A DNA stretch of 64,000 bases from Erigeron canadensis (lineage: Eukaryota > Streptophyta > Magnoliopsida > Asterales > Asteraceae): positions 35,883,548-35,947,547 of the forward strand of contig NC_057769.1 of assembly GCF_010389155.1 (NCBI RefSeq), given 5' to 3'. The number at the start of each line of letters is the position of its first letter. Position 1 is the stretch's first letter. The notes under the pieces are model-generated. The model ran no database searches. It was not told the origin of the DNA and was given only the letters and a program-made list of their open reading frames with translations. The position numbers and the translations under genes were made by a program. Positions 12,599-24,915 of the stretch are shown piece after piece.

Positions 12599-13208
12599 TG
12601 TTATAAAGTCGACTTTTTATTTGAATAGTTTTTAATTTTATATACTTATTGTTATGTTAACTTCTTTTTACAACCAACTTAAAAAACATGCATATAGATG
12701 CACAGAAAATGCAAAGGATAACTGGTTCTGGAACAATGATTATTTTTTAATAACAAATATGAGTTCAGAGACATGTATCTTAATATATTCGACTCTAACC
12801 TATTTTTGAAAAAAAAGTCAAAAACTCATATACATTTACATTAAATTTATGATATTTTGCTCACATTAAAATTTGATCCCAATATTTCAAAGCTTCAAAT
12901 TTCTAAAATACCAATCTATCTATTGATAATTAGTAATTATTTTTTAATAATAAATTTGAGTTTAGTGACATGTATCTTCATATTTTCAACTCTAACCTAT
13001 TTTTGAAAAAAATAAAAGTCAAAAACTCATATACATTCACATTAAATTTATGATATTTTGCTCACATTAAAATTTGATCCCAATATTTCAAAGCTTTAAA
13101 TTTCTAAAATACCAATCTATCTGTTGATGATTAGCTTGGAAAGTAATGATTAGAAAATGATATAAGTGCATACATACATACATACATATATATATATATA
13201 TAGAGAGA
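12599..13208. repeat. 197-bp tandem duplication followed by a TA/GA microsatellite
   Basis: The sequence from about 12738 (TATTTTTTAATAACAAA) is repeated from about 12935 with few changes. Shared words include CTCTAACCTATTTTTGAAAA and CCCAATATTTCAAAGCTT. The period is 197 bp. At 13170-13208 a CATA/TATA/GA simple repeat leads into the next inverted-repeat element. Nothing here is coding. Confidence 0.8.
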
Positions 13209-14221
13209 GAGTTAATTACAGAAATCGTTCCTGTCATGGACCTCTATTTGTATATTTCGTCGCTAAGTTTAATAAATTATAGTTTTATTTCAAAAAACTT
13301 TGATCCGTTAACACTTTTGGTCCTGACCATAAACCTCCGTTAAAAGGAGGTCACGTGTCTGGCACGTGATGGGTAATCTCGTAATTTGGCTTCGAGTTAT
13401 TTACAGAAATCGCTATTGTGAACCACCACTTTCAGCTTTGGTCCCTAACCTTTATTAATTAACTTTAAGCCAAATTAGTTAATCTAAATCTAAAAACCCA
13501 AAATCTTATCAACATAGATGAAACTAAATTTTATATACAAACTTCTAGACATAATATATACAAACTTTTAATAAATCACACAAATTTTAATAAATTACAG
13601 TTACTGGGTTTGGAGGGGAAAGAGGAGTTACCGGAGATGACGGTGGTTGTGAGTCACCGGAATCTGTCGTAGCTGCCATAGTAACTTTATCACTCACTTG
13701 AATCCGATTTCGAAGTTATTAGGAGACGCGAACTTCAATTTGTTTCATGCTTTCCTAATTTACTCACGCACACATGTATTTATAGTAGCATTCAAATGGT
13801 CACATCTCATTCCCTTTTCATTTGTCTAGCTCACGAGCAATTTGTGTGATTTATTAAAAGTTTATATATATATATATATATATATATTATTTTTAAAAGG
13901 TTGTATCTAAGATTTAGTTTAATATATATTGATAAGATTTTTTAGATTTAGTTTAACTAATTTGGTTTAAAGTTAGTTATTAAAAGTTAGGGACCAAAGC
14001 TGAAAGTGGTGGTTCACGATAGAGACGATTTTTGTAAATAACTCGAAGCCAAACTACGAGATTATCCATCACGTGCCAGACACGTGACAATTTTTTAGCG
14101 GACGTTTATGGTCAGGACCAAAAGTGTTGACGGAGTAAAGTTTTTTTTTTGTAATCTATTAAACTTAGGAACGAAACTGCAAGTAGAGGTCCACGACAGG
14201 GACGATTTCTGTAATTAACTC
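13209..14221. mobile_element. Non-autonomous DNA element with about 240-280-bp terminal inverted repeats
   Basis: The left arm begins GAGTTAATTACAGAAATCG (13209) and the right arm ends in its complement, CTGTAATTAACTC (14221). Matching inverted words run inward, among them TTTTGGTCCTGACCATAAAC, GTCTGGCACGTGATGG and CCACCACTTTCAGCTTTGGT. The terminal GAGTTAATTRCA motif is shared with the 4911-6369 element although the rest differs, so they may belong to one superfamily. No transposase is encoded. A target duplication cannot be read because the left flank is a microsatellite. Confidence 0.7.
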
Positions 14222-14945
14222 ATATATTGGGGTTGGGTATTGTAAAACAAGTATTAAAGTAAAACAAATAAGATATATAGATACCTATAGCGATCTATAT
14301 AGGTTTTAGTTAACTTTTACCTATGGTGATCTATACCTATAGTTAACTTTTACCCAGAGATAACAATTACAAATATTTTATTTTTGGACAGTATATAACT
14401 ATCTGATTCATAATGTTGGTAGTTATCATTTACACTTCTCTATCGATGATAGCAACATATGGGCCAAATTTAGTTCAAGATGCAAAACGTTAGTTCTCTA
14501 AGAGCACTTTTACCATAATTTTAAAGCAAAAACAAATATATGGATAATAAAATGGGATCATTGTAGACTGCCAACGTATTAAGGACATATATCAAATACA
14601 AAGCCAATCTTTGAAATGAAAGAAGAATATTGTCAGGATCAATGATTTTAATATGCGAGAGCCAATCATATCTCTACAAGTCACTAAGAACGTTTGGTAC
14701 AGACAAAGGTCTTATTGATGAGCTATATTGTCGTGTTGCTAATTACACATATGGTAATGTTGTATGTATGGGAAAACCCAATTATATGCTCTTAATTAGT
14801 TAATTATCAATCCTCACCATATTATTGTTAGTGTTACAATTTCGTTTAATTTGGAAAAACCATGATGTTAAGTTTATCATACTAGCGTTGACGGATCTTT
14901 AAGTTTTTAGCCGAGAGGGCCTATAAATTTATCCCTATCGGGTAT
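14222..14945. other. Intergenic spacer
   Basis: AT-rich and noncoding. A short local repetition of CTATACCTATAG-like words occurs around 14280-14350. Nothing else is recognised. Confidence 0.5.
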
Positions 14946-15190
14946 TAGGGTGGACGGAGTGGGTAGGGGAGGGGACCGGTACCGGGCCGGTACCGGTTGG
15001 CACACTGCGCCGACCCCCCCGGTACCGGTAGGGTGGGGAGGGAGTTGAGGAGCGTGGTGCCGGATTTTTTGACCGTTTGAGCTTGAAACAGAAAAAAAAA
15101 AGCAAAGGGGAGGGGTGGCGAGATGCTCCTAGCATTTGGGGAGGGGAGGGGAGGGGAGGAGTGGGGAAGCTCTCCCCCACCTTTATACAT
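14946..15190. repeat. GC-rich palindromic patch, possible MITE
   Basis: This block is far more GC-rich than its surroundings. It contains a near-perfect palindrome at 14975-14997 (11-bp arms ACCGGTACCGG around one G) and a second GGTACCGG further on. At 15138-15159 there is a G-quadruplex-type GGGGA repeat. The edges, GGGTGGACGGAGTGGG on the left and CTCTCCCCCACCTTTA on the right, are loosely inverted, which would fit a small hAT-like MITE. The inverted ends are imperfect and no target duplication was confirmed. Confidence 0.4.
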
Positions 15191-16790
15191 GGACAAATGT
15201 TAATGAACTGTTAAAATTGTCGAAATATTAAATGAGAGACCCAAGATTTTATGAAAGTAATCGTGTGGAGCTAGTTTAATAAAAATGACTTTGTTTCCAA
15301 TTAAAATATGAATAAATTGTTAGATTATCTACAATGTTAAAGACATTTATGCGTTTTTTAGCTGTGACATTATATCTTTATCAATACTCAAAATTCTTAC
15401 AAATCTTTAAATTTATCTGGAAGAAAAAACGAACTTACTTCAATGTTATTAACAAGGAAGGATAACCAACGATATAAAAACATGTATAAAAACACCCCAT
15501 TATTAGCTTCATTATCAAAGGAAAAAACGGAAGATTCATGTGCCCCGTAGGAGAAGCGCCCCTACAGCAAAGAGAGATTGTAAGCCCTTTAGCTTTTTTT
15601 AACATAACTATTAATATGATTAGTTTTATATTCTATTATTTAGTGATTTATATGAGTAATTTTCTTACATAATCATTGGAAAAAAAACAGTTTTTATTTA
15701 TCTACGAGTCACAAATGATGATAAAGTTCAAAACTAGTTATCCGAAACATTACATGATCATTCTCGTACTTTCTAATTTCAAAAAAAGATAGAATTGTTA
15801 TATAGAAAAGTTAGTAGCCATAAAGGACTATTAATGCAAAAAGTTTCAAAATAAAGGATCATACGTAAAGTTATTAATCTAAAAGGCTCAAATGTGTAAA
15901 TTCAAGAAAACCATAAGGATCATCTGCGTAATTTTACTCCTATATAGAAAGACGGTTTTGTCATTTTATATAGGAAATGTATGCGTTTGTTTCTTACTAT
16001 TGTTCGACATTGTTATTTTTTCTTGTTATACTTACTGAATACTGATTGAATTTTAATTATGCGTACAAAACTACTAAAACTCTTTTATACAACTTATTCT
16101 AAATTGTTCTCTAGCTAATACGACCAAACCTAATATTTCCCAACAAAAATGCACACATATACACGCTTGGATATTTACGTAAAGTATATTCATTTGCCGA
16201 AAGGAGCAAGGAAATTGAAATACAACAATTTTAGATATCATGTACTCGTAATTAATTGTATGGCATAATCATTGAGTCACGAAGATAAAAGCAATTTTCA
16301 ATTTTGTTTTTAAGTTTTTTTTTTATATTTTTTTTATTAATTCTAATATTATTACTATTATTTTTTAAACTGACAAAACTATTATATCCTGCTTTTAAAT
16401 TAGATAGCTAGAATACTTAAGGTGCAACTCAACATTTTATAAAAGTTCCCCTCCTTTAATCCATCCTGATTACAACAGTACTTGAGATGAGGCTCGATAG
16501 ACTGATGGAGGTTTAAGTACTCATATGTAATATATATCTGAACTAAAATATCTTTGTGACCAACTAAAGCATTTCCCGAGCTATCTTTAAAATAATTACT
16601 TCATAATTAAAATTTAAAGCTAATTGACCATTTGTGTAAAAAATATCAAGATGTACGTCTTGCCATTATGCCAACTTCACAGGTGGTTTAAATTTTAATG
16701 TTGCGCGCTACTATTATAAACGAGTATCATCATTCATCATGATACCATGAGCCAGCTTCCTTAGCTACATATATAGTGTCCATAAATCCC
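15191..16790. other. Intergenic spacer upstream of CCD8
   Basis: No gene or clear repeat is seen. The last several hundred bases before 16790 are the likely promoter region of the CCD8 gene, but no specific response element could be called with confidence. Confidence 0.5.
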
Positions 16791-16800
16791 TTATATATAC
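16791..16800 (+). promoter_or_regulatory. Probable TATA box of CCD8
   Basis: TTATATATAC lies about 113 bases before the CCD8 start codon, a plausible distance for a plant core promoter with a 5' leader of roughly 80 bases. The call rests on position and sequence only. Confidence 0.5.
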
Positions 16801-16912
16801 TCCCTCAAAACCACCATATCTTTACCAACAAGTTTTATAACCTTTCCTACCTCGCAAATTAATTAGCTATTTCATAAACTATATAATTAGCCATCCGAGA
16901 CAAGTTAGTTTT

Positions 16913-19900
16913 ATGGCATCCTCCCTTTCATTTTTAGCCACTCGAACCTTGCCATCATGCATGGCTCTCTCCGACGTCGATGTTAGTGCCTTTGGACAAG
17001 CTGTTTATCCAAAAACAAATAAAAGTAGGGAGTTAAGTACTATAGTGAGTGTCGCAACCGACGTACCACCAATTGTTCAAGTGCGACCGTGTAAGGTGGC
17101 GAAGGAGAAGAAGCTAGCCGCATGGACTAGCATCCAACAAGATAGATGGGAAGGGGAGCTCGTTGTACAAGGGGAGATCCCAAAATGGCTGGTATGTACA
17201 TTTCCATGGGTTCCAATAATTTGTTTAATCAGTTGTCAAATATTGAATCATGATACATTAATTGGTATAGATAATTATATTTCAATTTGCAGCTAGCTAG
17301 CTAGTGCAAATCTTATGATACCAATTTTATAGTGCACCACTACTAATTTGACACCTATTATATAATATGAATATATGAAATTTTATCATGGCTATATTTC
17401 TACTCGGAGATCCGTATAGTATGATAATTCAGTCATTTTTATTATCGCATTTAATTCAATCATATTACCGTCCTTCATAGTATATTGCAAATTAAATAAC
17501 TATAGCTATGTAGAATAATTATAACTATATCAATTTCTAAAAATACTATACTATATTTCGTATAAAATCTTATAAATGGTTGTTAAAACTTTTATTCTAA
17601 ATATGAGCCAAACCCCTTAAGTAAGTAAGTAATTAACTGCTCAGTGCCACCTGTTTTTACCTAAATGGTAGAAAAGGTCTTACAACCTTTGCATGGGATG
17701 AGGATCAAACCCATAACCTTTGTCTCCAGAGACAAGACTGTTTACCACTGATCCAACCATGCTGCGTCAAACCCCTTACCATATGCATATGCATGCATGA
17801 AAACAAACATTACGAATTACATGCATCATTTCATATAACCCAATTAGTAGCTTATGAAAATGTAAGTTTACAAAAAGCATTTGAATTTTTTTTTTTTGTT
17901 GTTTCACCATCATAAGCTATATCGTTTTTATTTTCGAGTTATCTTAGTTTAATCGAACATTAATTAGCTAGTCTATACATCAAATCGATCATATCATATC
18001 ATATGGGGTGAATTATTATATAATAATCTTAATCGCATCAAAAAGATTCCATTACTATGAGATGACATTTTTTATTATATAAACATATATACTTGTTTGC
18101 CACCAATTCATTTGTCTTTCTTTATGCATAATATTATTTTCTTAACGAAAAATATTACTGTGATTGTTAGCATTCATTTATTAATTCAAAAGCTTATACT
18201 CAGATTTGAACCGGAATCAAATAAGTTTTTCACCTCTCACTTAACTATTAGACCAAGTAGCTTTTGTAAATCAATTGATATATTTTTTAATTTTATGATC
18301 TATATATAACCATGCATGCAGAATGGGACTTACTTACGAAATGGACCAGGACTGTGGCATATCGGAGACTACAGCTTCCGCCACCTCTTCGACGGCTACG
18401 CCACCATTGTTCGCCTCCACTTCGAGAATGGCCGCCTTGTTATGGGCCACCGACAAATTGAATCTGATGCTTATAAAGCCGCACGAAAAAACAATAAACT
18501 TTGTTATCGTGAATTTTCAGAGGTCCCAAAATATGACAACTTTTTGTCATATATTGGAGACTTGGCCAATTTATTCTCAGGTGCCTCCCTAACTGATAAT
18601 GCCAATACTGGCGTTGTACAGTTAGGTGACGGCCGGGTGGTTTGTCTCACCGAGACAATTAAAGGGTCAATTATAATCGACCCCAATAATTTAGATACTA
18701 TAGGGAAGTTCGAGTATAGTGACTCACTCGGTGGGCTGGTACACTCAGCCCATCCTATAGTGACTGATACAGAATTTTTGACATTGTTGCCTGATTTGTT
18801 GAACCCGGGTTATTTAGTCGCAAGAATGGAGCCCGGTTCAAATGAAAGAAAGGTGATTGGTCGGGTTGACTGTCGTAACGGGCCGTCACCGGGGTGGGTC
18901 CATTCATTCCCGATGACCGAACATTATGTGATTGTACCCGAGATGCCTTTGAGGTATTGTGCACAAAACTTATTAAGGGCTGAACCTACACCATTGTACA
19001 AATTTGAGTGGCATCCAGAATCCAAAGGGTTTATGCATGTTATGTGCAAAGCTAGTGGTAAATTGGTAAGCTTCATTACATAGAAAAAGTATATATAAAA
19101 TGTTTGATCTGATCATTGTTGGATACATTTTTTTTTAATAGAAAAATGGTTGTTTAAGTTATGCCTAAAATAACTTTTTGTCATAAAATGTTCAAGGTGG
19201 CAAGTGTTGAAGTTCCTTTATTTGTGACATTTCACTTCATCAACGCGTATGAAGAGAAAGACGAAGATGGAAGAGTGATTGGAGTTATAGCCGATTGTTG
19301 TGAGCATAACGCTGACACTACCATCCTTGACAAGCTACGGCTTCAAAATCTACGATCATGGTCAGGCCAGGACGTTCTACCCGACGCTAGGTACATTAAG
19401 TTGTACGTATTGATTCATTTGTGACACCTTTATTCTTAATTATCGGCTTTTGGGATGATTTTGAGTTTCTAATAGAGATAAATTAATGGCAGGGTTGGTC
19501 GATTTAGAATACCTTTTGATGGGAGTCCAAATGGGGAATTAGTAGATGCGTTAAACCCCAATGAACATGGAAGGGGGATGGATATGTGTAGCATCAATCC
19601 GGCTTATTTAGGCAAGAGATACCGATATGCTTATGCTTGTGGTGCTCAACGCCCTTGTAACTTCCCCAACACCCTCACTAAGGTACATTTTTTCTTGTCA
19701 ATTTTTGCTTGTTACACGTTCTCAAGTGTCAAAACAAAAATAATTCATTAGTTGTAAATTTCTAACATTTTTCACACGGTTTACAGATAGACTTGGAAGA
19801 GAAAAAGGCAAAAAATTGGTATGATGAAGGTGCAGTGCCATCTGAACCATTTTTCGTCGCACGACCTGGTGCTATAGAAGAGGACGACGGTATTATCCAA

Positions 19901-20142
19901 AACCTTAACTAAAACCATGATATATAGACAATCAACTAAAAAATATTTATAGAACTAATATATCATGTTCTTATGTACTAATGTTCATATGCGCCACAGG
20001 AGTCGTGATTTCAGTGGTTAGTGACAAAAATGGTGAAGGCTACGCGCTTATATTAGATGCATCAACATTCGTAGAAATTGCAAGAGCAAAGTTTCCTTAT
20101 GGGCTTCCATATGGGCTTCATGGATGTTGGATTCCCAATTAA
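16913..20142 (+). CDS. CCD8: Carotenoid cleavage dioxygenase 8 (carlactone synthase)
   Basis: CCD8 acts in plastids. It converts the CCD7 product 9-cis-beta-apo-10'-carotenal to carlactone, the precursor of strigolactones, which control shoot branching and root signalling. I join six exons: 16913-17191, 18322-19065, 19197-19390, 19493-19682, 19787-19889 and 20000-20142. All introns are GT-AG, and the product is 550 aa, the usual length for the family. The N-terminus is Ser/Thr-rich and suits a plastid transit peptide. The family core is clear in NGTYLRNGPG and RHLFDGYATIVRLHF. The four iron-ligand histidines are all present: H237 (SAHP), H287 (WVHSFPMTEH), H354 (TFHFINAYEE) and H544 (LHGCW). 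No stop or frameshift is seen, so the gene looks functional. Intron 1 (1130 bp) is the longest and carries SINE debris. No strigolactone partner gene lies nearby. Confidence 0.95.
17640..17775 (-). mobile_element. SINE fragment in CCD8 intron 1
   Basis: On the minus strand this reads as a tRNA-like head. The A-box-like TGGATCAGTGGTAAAC (complement of about 17741-17757) is followed by GTCTCTGGAGACAAAGG and a B-box GGGTTTGATCCT (complement of 17701-17712). It runs opposite to CCD8. The 3' boundary and A tail are unclear, so extent is approximate. Confidence 0.6.
18190..18275 (-). mobile_element. Possible second SINE fragment in CCD8 intron 1
   Basis: The minus strand carries TGGTCTAATAGTTAAGTG (A-box-like) and, about 30 bases on, GGTTCAAATCTG (B-box-like, complement of 18201-18212). 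It lies within 60 bases of the exon 2 acceptor. Only the head region is recognisable. Confidence 0.35.
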
Positions 20143-20496
20143 GCGTTAATTAAAAAGACAATATTGTCTGTAATTAATTAAGATCGAACAGCCGATCAAG
20201 ATCGTCATTTTTGGACATCTCTCACTCGATGTAGGATACTTTGTACAAAAGTAAAACTATATTGCCATAGTATGTTGGTGCACATAATGATCACATATGT
20301 AATGAAAGGAAATATGTAACATGTCTGTATACAATAGCTTACGCGATGCAGTCTCTTTACTCTCGGGTAGGAATATGGCGGACTACATCTCATGTTTTCC
20401 ATATCCGCTTATAGCATGATTGGTATGGTTATTGTTTGTATATAGACTAGCCCGCTAGCCTTCCTCTATTGTAAATGTAAATTCGATTATGTAATT

Positions 20497-20502
20497 AATA
20501 AA
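20497..20502 (+). terminator. Candidate polyadenylation signal of CCD8
   Basis: AATAAA about 355 bases after the CCD8 stop codon, in a T/A-rich setting with TGTAAAT upstream. Plant signals are loose, so the true cleavage site is uncertain. Confidence 0.4.
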
Positions 20503-23500
20503 TGTATATATATGTTTTTATTATACATTGCTCGAATTAGTAATTTAAAATAAGATAGCAATTGGTTAAATATATGTGTTAAGAAAGGTTTAAACTTATG
20601 ACAAAAATTTACTTTTACTGGTACTAAACTAAATGTAGATCATAAAGGTACCTATATATGCTCAACTATATAGTTTTCTTTTGGAAAGACGTCTAAAATG
20701 TAAACATACAGCTAAAACAATATAGTACGCTATTAATATTGCTAAATTTATTTTGTGGACGTAATTTGTATAGCTAATTTTTTTTTGAACGGTAAATTTG
20801 TGTTTAGCGGCATGCCTCTTTATATACCTAACTCCAATTCCAGAGGAAACCATTATGGTAAATTTGTATAGCTAATTGATATTGAGAAATAGTCTTTTAC
20901 TACCTTTAGAAATTTAAACGATGAAATGTCGTATACCTTTTACGAGTAATGCTTATGAAGAATTGGAGCCTTTGGAGGTGATAAATGGCCCAGTTCTGGC
21001 CCAACTTGTTTTGTACATGCTATAATGTAATGGACAAATGGGTAATGAAAATTGTAGATTTTGATTGGGCTTTTTTCCGCAAGTCAAGCTGTCAAGATAC
21101 CAACTAATCCCATTTTCCCAAAGGGATGGATAAGACATAAAAACATGTTTAGAAAAATATAGGCAAATACTGTAATAATTTACGGAAACCTAAATGGATT
21201 AAAATATCTATAATTACCTTATAAAAGAAACTGGTTTTCTTCTTTTAACTTAATTAAGAACGGGATAAGACAAAAATATCTTTAGATAATTTTCCTTGCT
21301 AAGCACCTTCTCACATGATATACCAACTATGTCCTTTAACCATTTTCATCTCTAGCAAAGTGAAACCCTATCACCGCCACCATCAGACCGCATTCTTCAC
21401 CACCGCCGACGAATTGCGTGGGTACCATGCTCGTATACTTAAATACACGTTTAGAAGTTTAAAGGATGACATATGAATTTAACTCATCTTCATTCTTGAT
21501 TTTCACATTTTATTTGCTATGTAACAATTCCAAATTTTTATACATATTTTTAAATATATCAAGCTACTATACTAGTATTCTAAATTGGAACAGATACATA
21601 TATAAGTATAGAAGAAGAGAAATATTTTATTCATATGACATAAAATGAATGCGACGTAACATAATATCTAAGAGAGCAAATGGCACAAATGTAATTTCTC
21701 TTTGCCCATAAACTGATCAGTTGTCTTTTTCATCCCAATTGTCATTTTATTCAACCACCTCCATATTATCATTGTCAAAATTAAGACTTTTTAATAACAT
21801 GGTAATTTCACATCTATTATTTTTCTCAAAAATAACATGTCTGTTGGATACTTCAGTTCGCTATGATAAGAGATCATTTGGATCAAACTAAAAATATATC
21901 ATTTATATAAAATACTCTAATAGACTTCATCTATAAAATATAATAAATTATAATAATACACAGTCATGATGAATACCAAACTTTATTTATAAGTTAAACT
22001 TATATATAATATTGAGTATTGAGTATGAGTATTGTTGATATGTGGATTCCTCAACGAGAATTAGTCCATGTGTGCACATGTAGATATATACTTTATGAAT
22101 CATATTTTAAGTTGAAACAATATTTTATCCTTGAAGTTAACCAATTAATGTGACGGTTGTTGTCATGTTAGAGTAGAGTAGTAGTTTGTATGTAACATCC
22201 ATTCATACATTTCTTTTTGATTTATGAAATGCGCGCACACATTTAACTACTTCACACATTAGATTAGATTATAAAACATTTAAGAAGGTATTTATTTCAT
22301 CTCAGTTATATTTTCCACATTATTGTTAATTGTTTTGGTCATAGTGGTATACGTGATGACTAGTTAAATTGTTCAAATCCCGTTATAACTCTTTGAACAA
22401 TAAGTCAGCAACTAAGCAAGAAATATATATCAAAAACAAATCCTCTTAAAGGAAAAACAACTTAATAAAATGTTTTATGAAATGAAATTTGAAAAGCATA
22501 ATATGTTACCATTTTATTACATGGGATGTGTGGTGGCCACCTCTATTAATTAATGATAAGTCCATTCCAATTATACAACCTATATTTCCTGTACTCCAGC
22601 TTCGCTTTCTTTACGTTTGCGTCGACATGAAGTTTTATATAACCAATCCAATCCAATGGCTATTTTTGTCCTCTAATACAACCTTGACATGTGCCTTTTT
22701 TCTCTACTCAATTTCAATCATACTAAAAAATATTTTTTCTTTCAAAAAAGAATAAAAATTAATCATGATTTAATACGCTGGATTAGGATTTTAGCAATCA
22801 ATAAAAGTGCATATTCGCATTTACAAAAGGATTTAACTCACCACCTAAAAGAGTTAAAAGGGCGTTTGACTTGGTATCACTTGTGAAAAAGCCCATAAAT
22901 GGAATACGAATATAATTTTTTCTTTTTTATATATTTTTTATTTTTACTATTAAGCACAAATTTAGACTTCATTTCATATAAGTAACAAAAGTTTGACTTG
23001 TAAGATATTCAATTAAAATATGCAAATTTAAGTAAAAATAAAGATTACAACCAAGACTAACCCAAATAATGTTCCATGTTTAGACGCGATACCAGGAAAA
23101 AATTCTAAAGGGGACAAAATTAGAATACTTACGAAAAATAAATTTAAAAGGGGGCAAAATGTTAAAAACCTATAGAATTTTTTTAAAAATTTATGAAAAA
23201 TTTAAAAATACATGACAAAATTTAAATTTGAAGAGGGGCATTGGACCCCCTTGCCCTCCTTTAGTACCGCCCCTCTCCATATTAATGATATGATTTGTAT
23301 TGAAGCTGTAGCATTGTTAGGATTTGTTTTTTTTTTTTTTTTTTTAAATAATGTTTGATTCTTGCGTAAAAACTAAAAACAATAATTTTAAGATGAGAAA
23401 GTATCAAATCTTTAAAACTAGAAATCCAATATGCAAAATATAATCAAATAAAATAAATAAATTATTAAAATTATATACTGTTTCAAATCTTCAAATCAAA

Positions 23501-23540
23501 CCCATACAAAAAACATTGTAAATAAATACATTTAACTTTA
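20503..23540. other. Intergenic spacer
   Basis: No gene is supported. A weak tRNA-like SINE head may lie at 22337-22382 (TGGTCATAGTGGTA, then GTTCAAATCCCG). The rest is AT-rich sequence without recognisable structure. Confidence 0.5.
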
Positions 23541-23544
23541 AATA

Positions 23545-23665
23545 CATTATGTGGGCCCTGGAGTTTTAAATTTTAAGATATTTTTTATGAAGATGGGGTT
23601 GGAGGTCCATCAAATCGCTGGTTAAAATTGTCTTTAGCAAGTTCAAATTGAAACTAACTTATTAA
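23545..23665 (+). mobile_element. SINE-like repeat, truncated copy
   Basis: It shares ATTATGTGGG, TTGGAGGTCCA and GGTTAAAATTGTCTT in the same order with the fuller copy at 23829-24000. The tRNA-like head is missing here. Confidence 0.5.
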
Positions 23666-23708
23666 AAAATAAAAAAATAAATACGTTTAACAACAAAAAG
23701 GAAAAAAC

Positions 23709-24637
23709 TTTCTAAGTTTTACAAGAGTTTTTTTCCAAAGTGTAGTGGGAAAACTTATTTACCAAACTAATATAGTTTCAATAATATTTACCATTTTAGT
23801 ATAAAACATAATTAAACATTAAATTAGGTGGGTTGGTCAGAGGTATTTTCTAAATCTATTATGTGGGTCTCGAAGGTGAGTTTTCCTCAATGTCTCGGGT
23901 TCGAATTTTGGGTTTCTCATCTCAAGGGGGGGTTGGAGGTCCAACAATTTGTTGGTTAAAATTGTCTTCAGCACGTCTGAATCAAAACTAACTTTATAAA
24001 AAAAAATGTTGATAAATATACAAAAAATCACTAACAAAGTAATAGTAAAATATAATGGTATTTCTGTTGAAACAATAGAATAAATGATAAATCAAATGCG
24101 GATCGTCGAATCAATGGAAGAGACATTTATAGAGAGGATGTCATCCCATTGAGAATAACATCTCTGATTAACTACCAAGTAATTGCTTTTAGCTATTATC
24201 ATAGTATCTTAGATTATTAAACTAATTGGCGTATAATAATATCAAGTTAGATCGATATTATAGAGCATAAATTTTTAGTGTTTGGGACATACTTGATCGA
24301 TTTGTATTCACGTGTCATCGTAAATGCCGATATTTTTGTCTTTGTAGTGTTGTTTCATCTTCAGAAAACTCATAGTATCGATTTTGTGTTTGCCTAATTA
24401 ATCATTGTGTATGGTTGTATTTTTTATACCCAATCGTTATTGAAAGAAAAAATGAACATGAATGCAATCGAACAACATGTGTTATCAACATATCTTTATT
24501 TATTATATTTAATAGATATAAATATAATGTTTAATTATGTTTTATACTAAAATGGTAAATATTGTTAAAACTATACTAGTTTGGTAAATAAGTTTTCCCA
24601 CCACACTATTTTGGAAAAAAACTCTTTTTACAAAGTC
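23709..24637. mobile_element. Inverted-repeat element enclosing a SINE-like repeat
   Basis: The arm at about 23709-23820 is the inverted copy of about 24526-24637. Matching words include AGTTTTTTTCC, GTGGGAAAACTTATTTACC and ATTTACCATTTTAGTATAAA. The arms are roughly 110 bp and about 700 bp apart. Between them lie a SINE-like copy (23829-24000) and AT-rich spacer. No transposase is encoded and no target duplication was confirmed, so this may be a DNA transposon derivative or simply an inverted duplication. Confidence 0.6.
23829..24000 (+). mobile_element. SINE-like repeat
   Basis: The head carries GGTTGGTCAGAGGTA and a B-box-like CGGGTTCGAATTTTG at about 23896-23910. The body word TTGGAGGTCCAACAA is shared with the truncated copy at 23545-23665. 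It lies wholly between the inverted arms of the surrounding element. Confidence 0.5.
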
Positions 24638-24915
24638 AAAAGTCAAAAAACAAAAAATCTTGGATTATTGTTACTAAACCCCATCTAACAATAAAATAAT
24701 ACTCGTAATAATCATAACCATATAATAATATAATTATTTAAAGATCCACTGCTGACAGACTCACAATTAAAAAAAAATAATTTTAAAAAGAACAAAAAAA
24801 CACACACACTGATACACACACAGCTAGCTTCATCATCATCATTATCATATTCTCACATCTTTTACACTTTACTCTTTTTTTTTTTTTGTTTCATACACAC
24901 ACACTTTTTTTCAAA
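24638..24915 (+). promoter_or_regulatory. Upstream region and 5' leader of the UNC-13-like gene
   Basis: The 150 bases before the start codon are rich in pyrimidines and CACA repeats (CACACACACTGATACACACAC, TTTACTCTTTTTTTTTTTTG), as is common in leaders of constitutively expressed plant genes. No TATA box is evident. Confidence 0.35.

Noticed and set aside
14935..15196. Two overlapping Pro-rich open frames of about 80 codons on the minus strand
   Set aside because: They are produced by the GC-rich repeat patch; composition mirrors the G-runs and there is no protein-like pattern.
21340..21430. ACCGCCACCATC-rich segment that looked like a 5' exon
   Set aside because: No adjoining open frame, splice partner or protein similarity could be seen.
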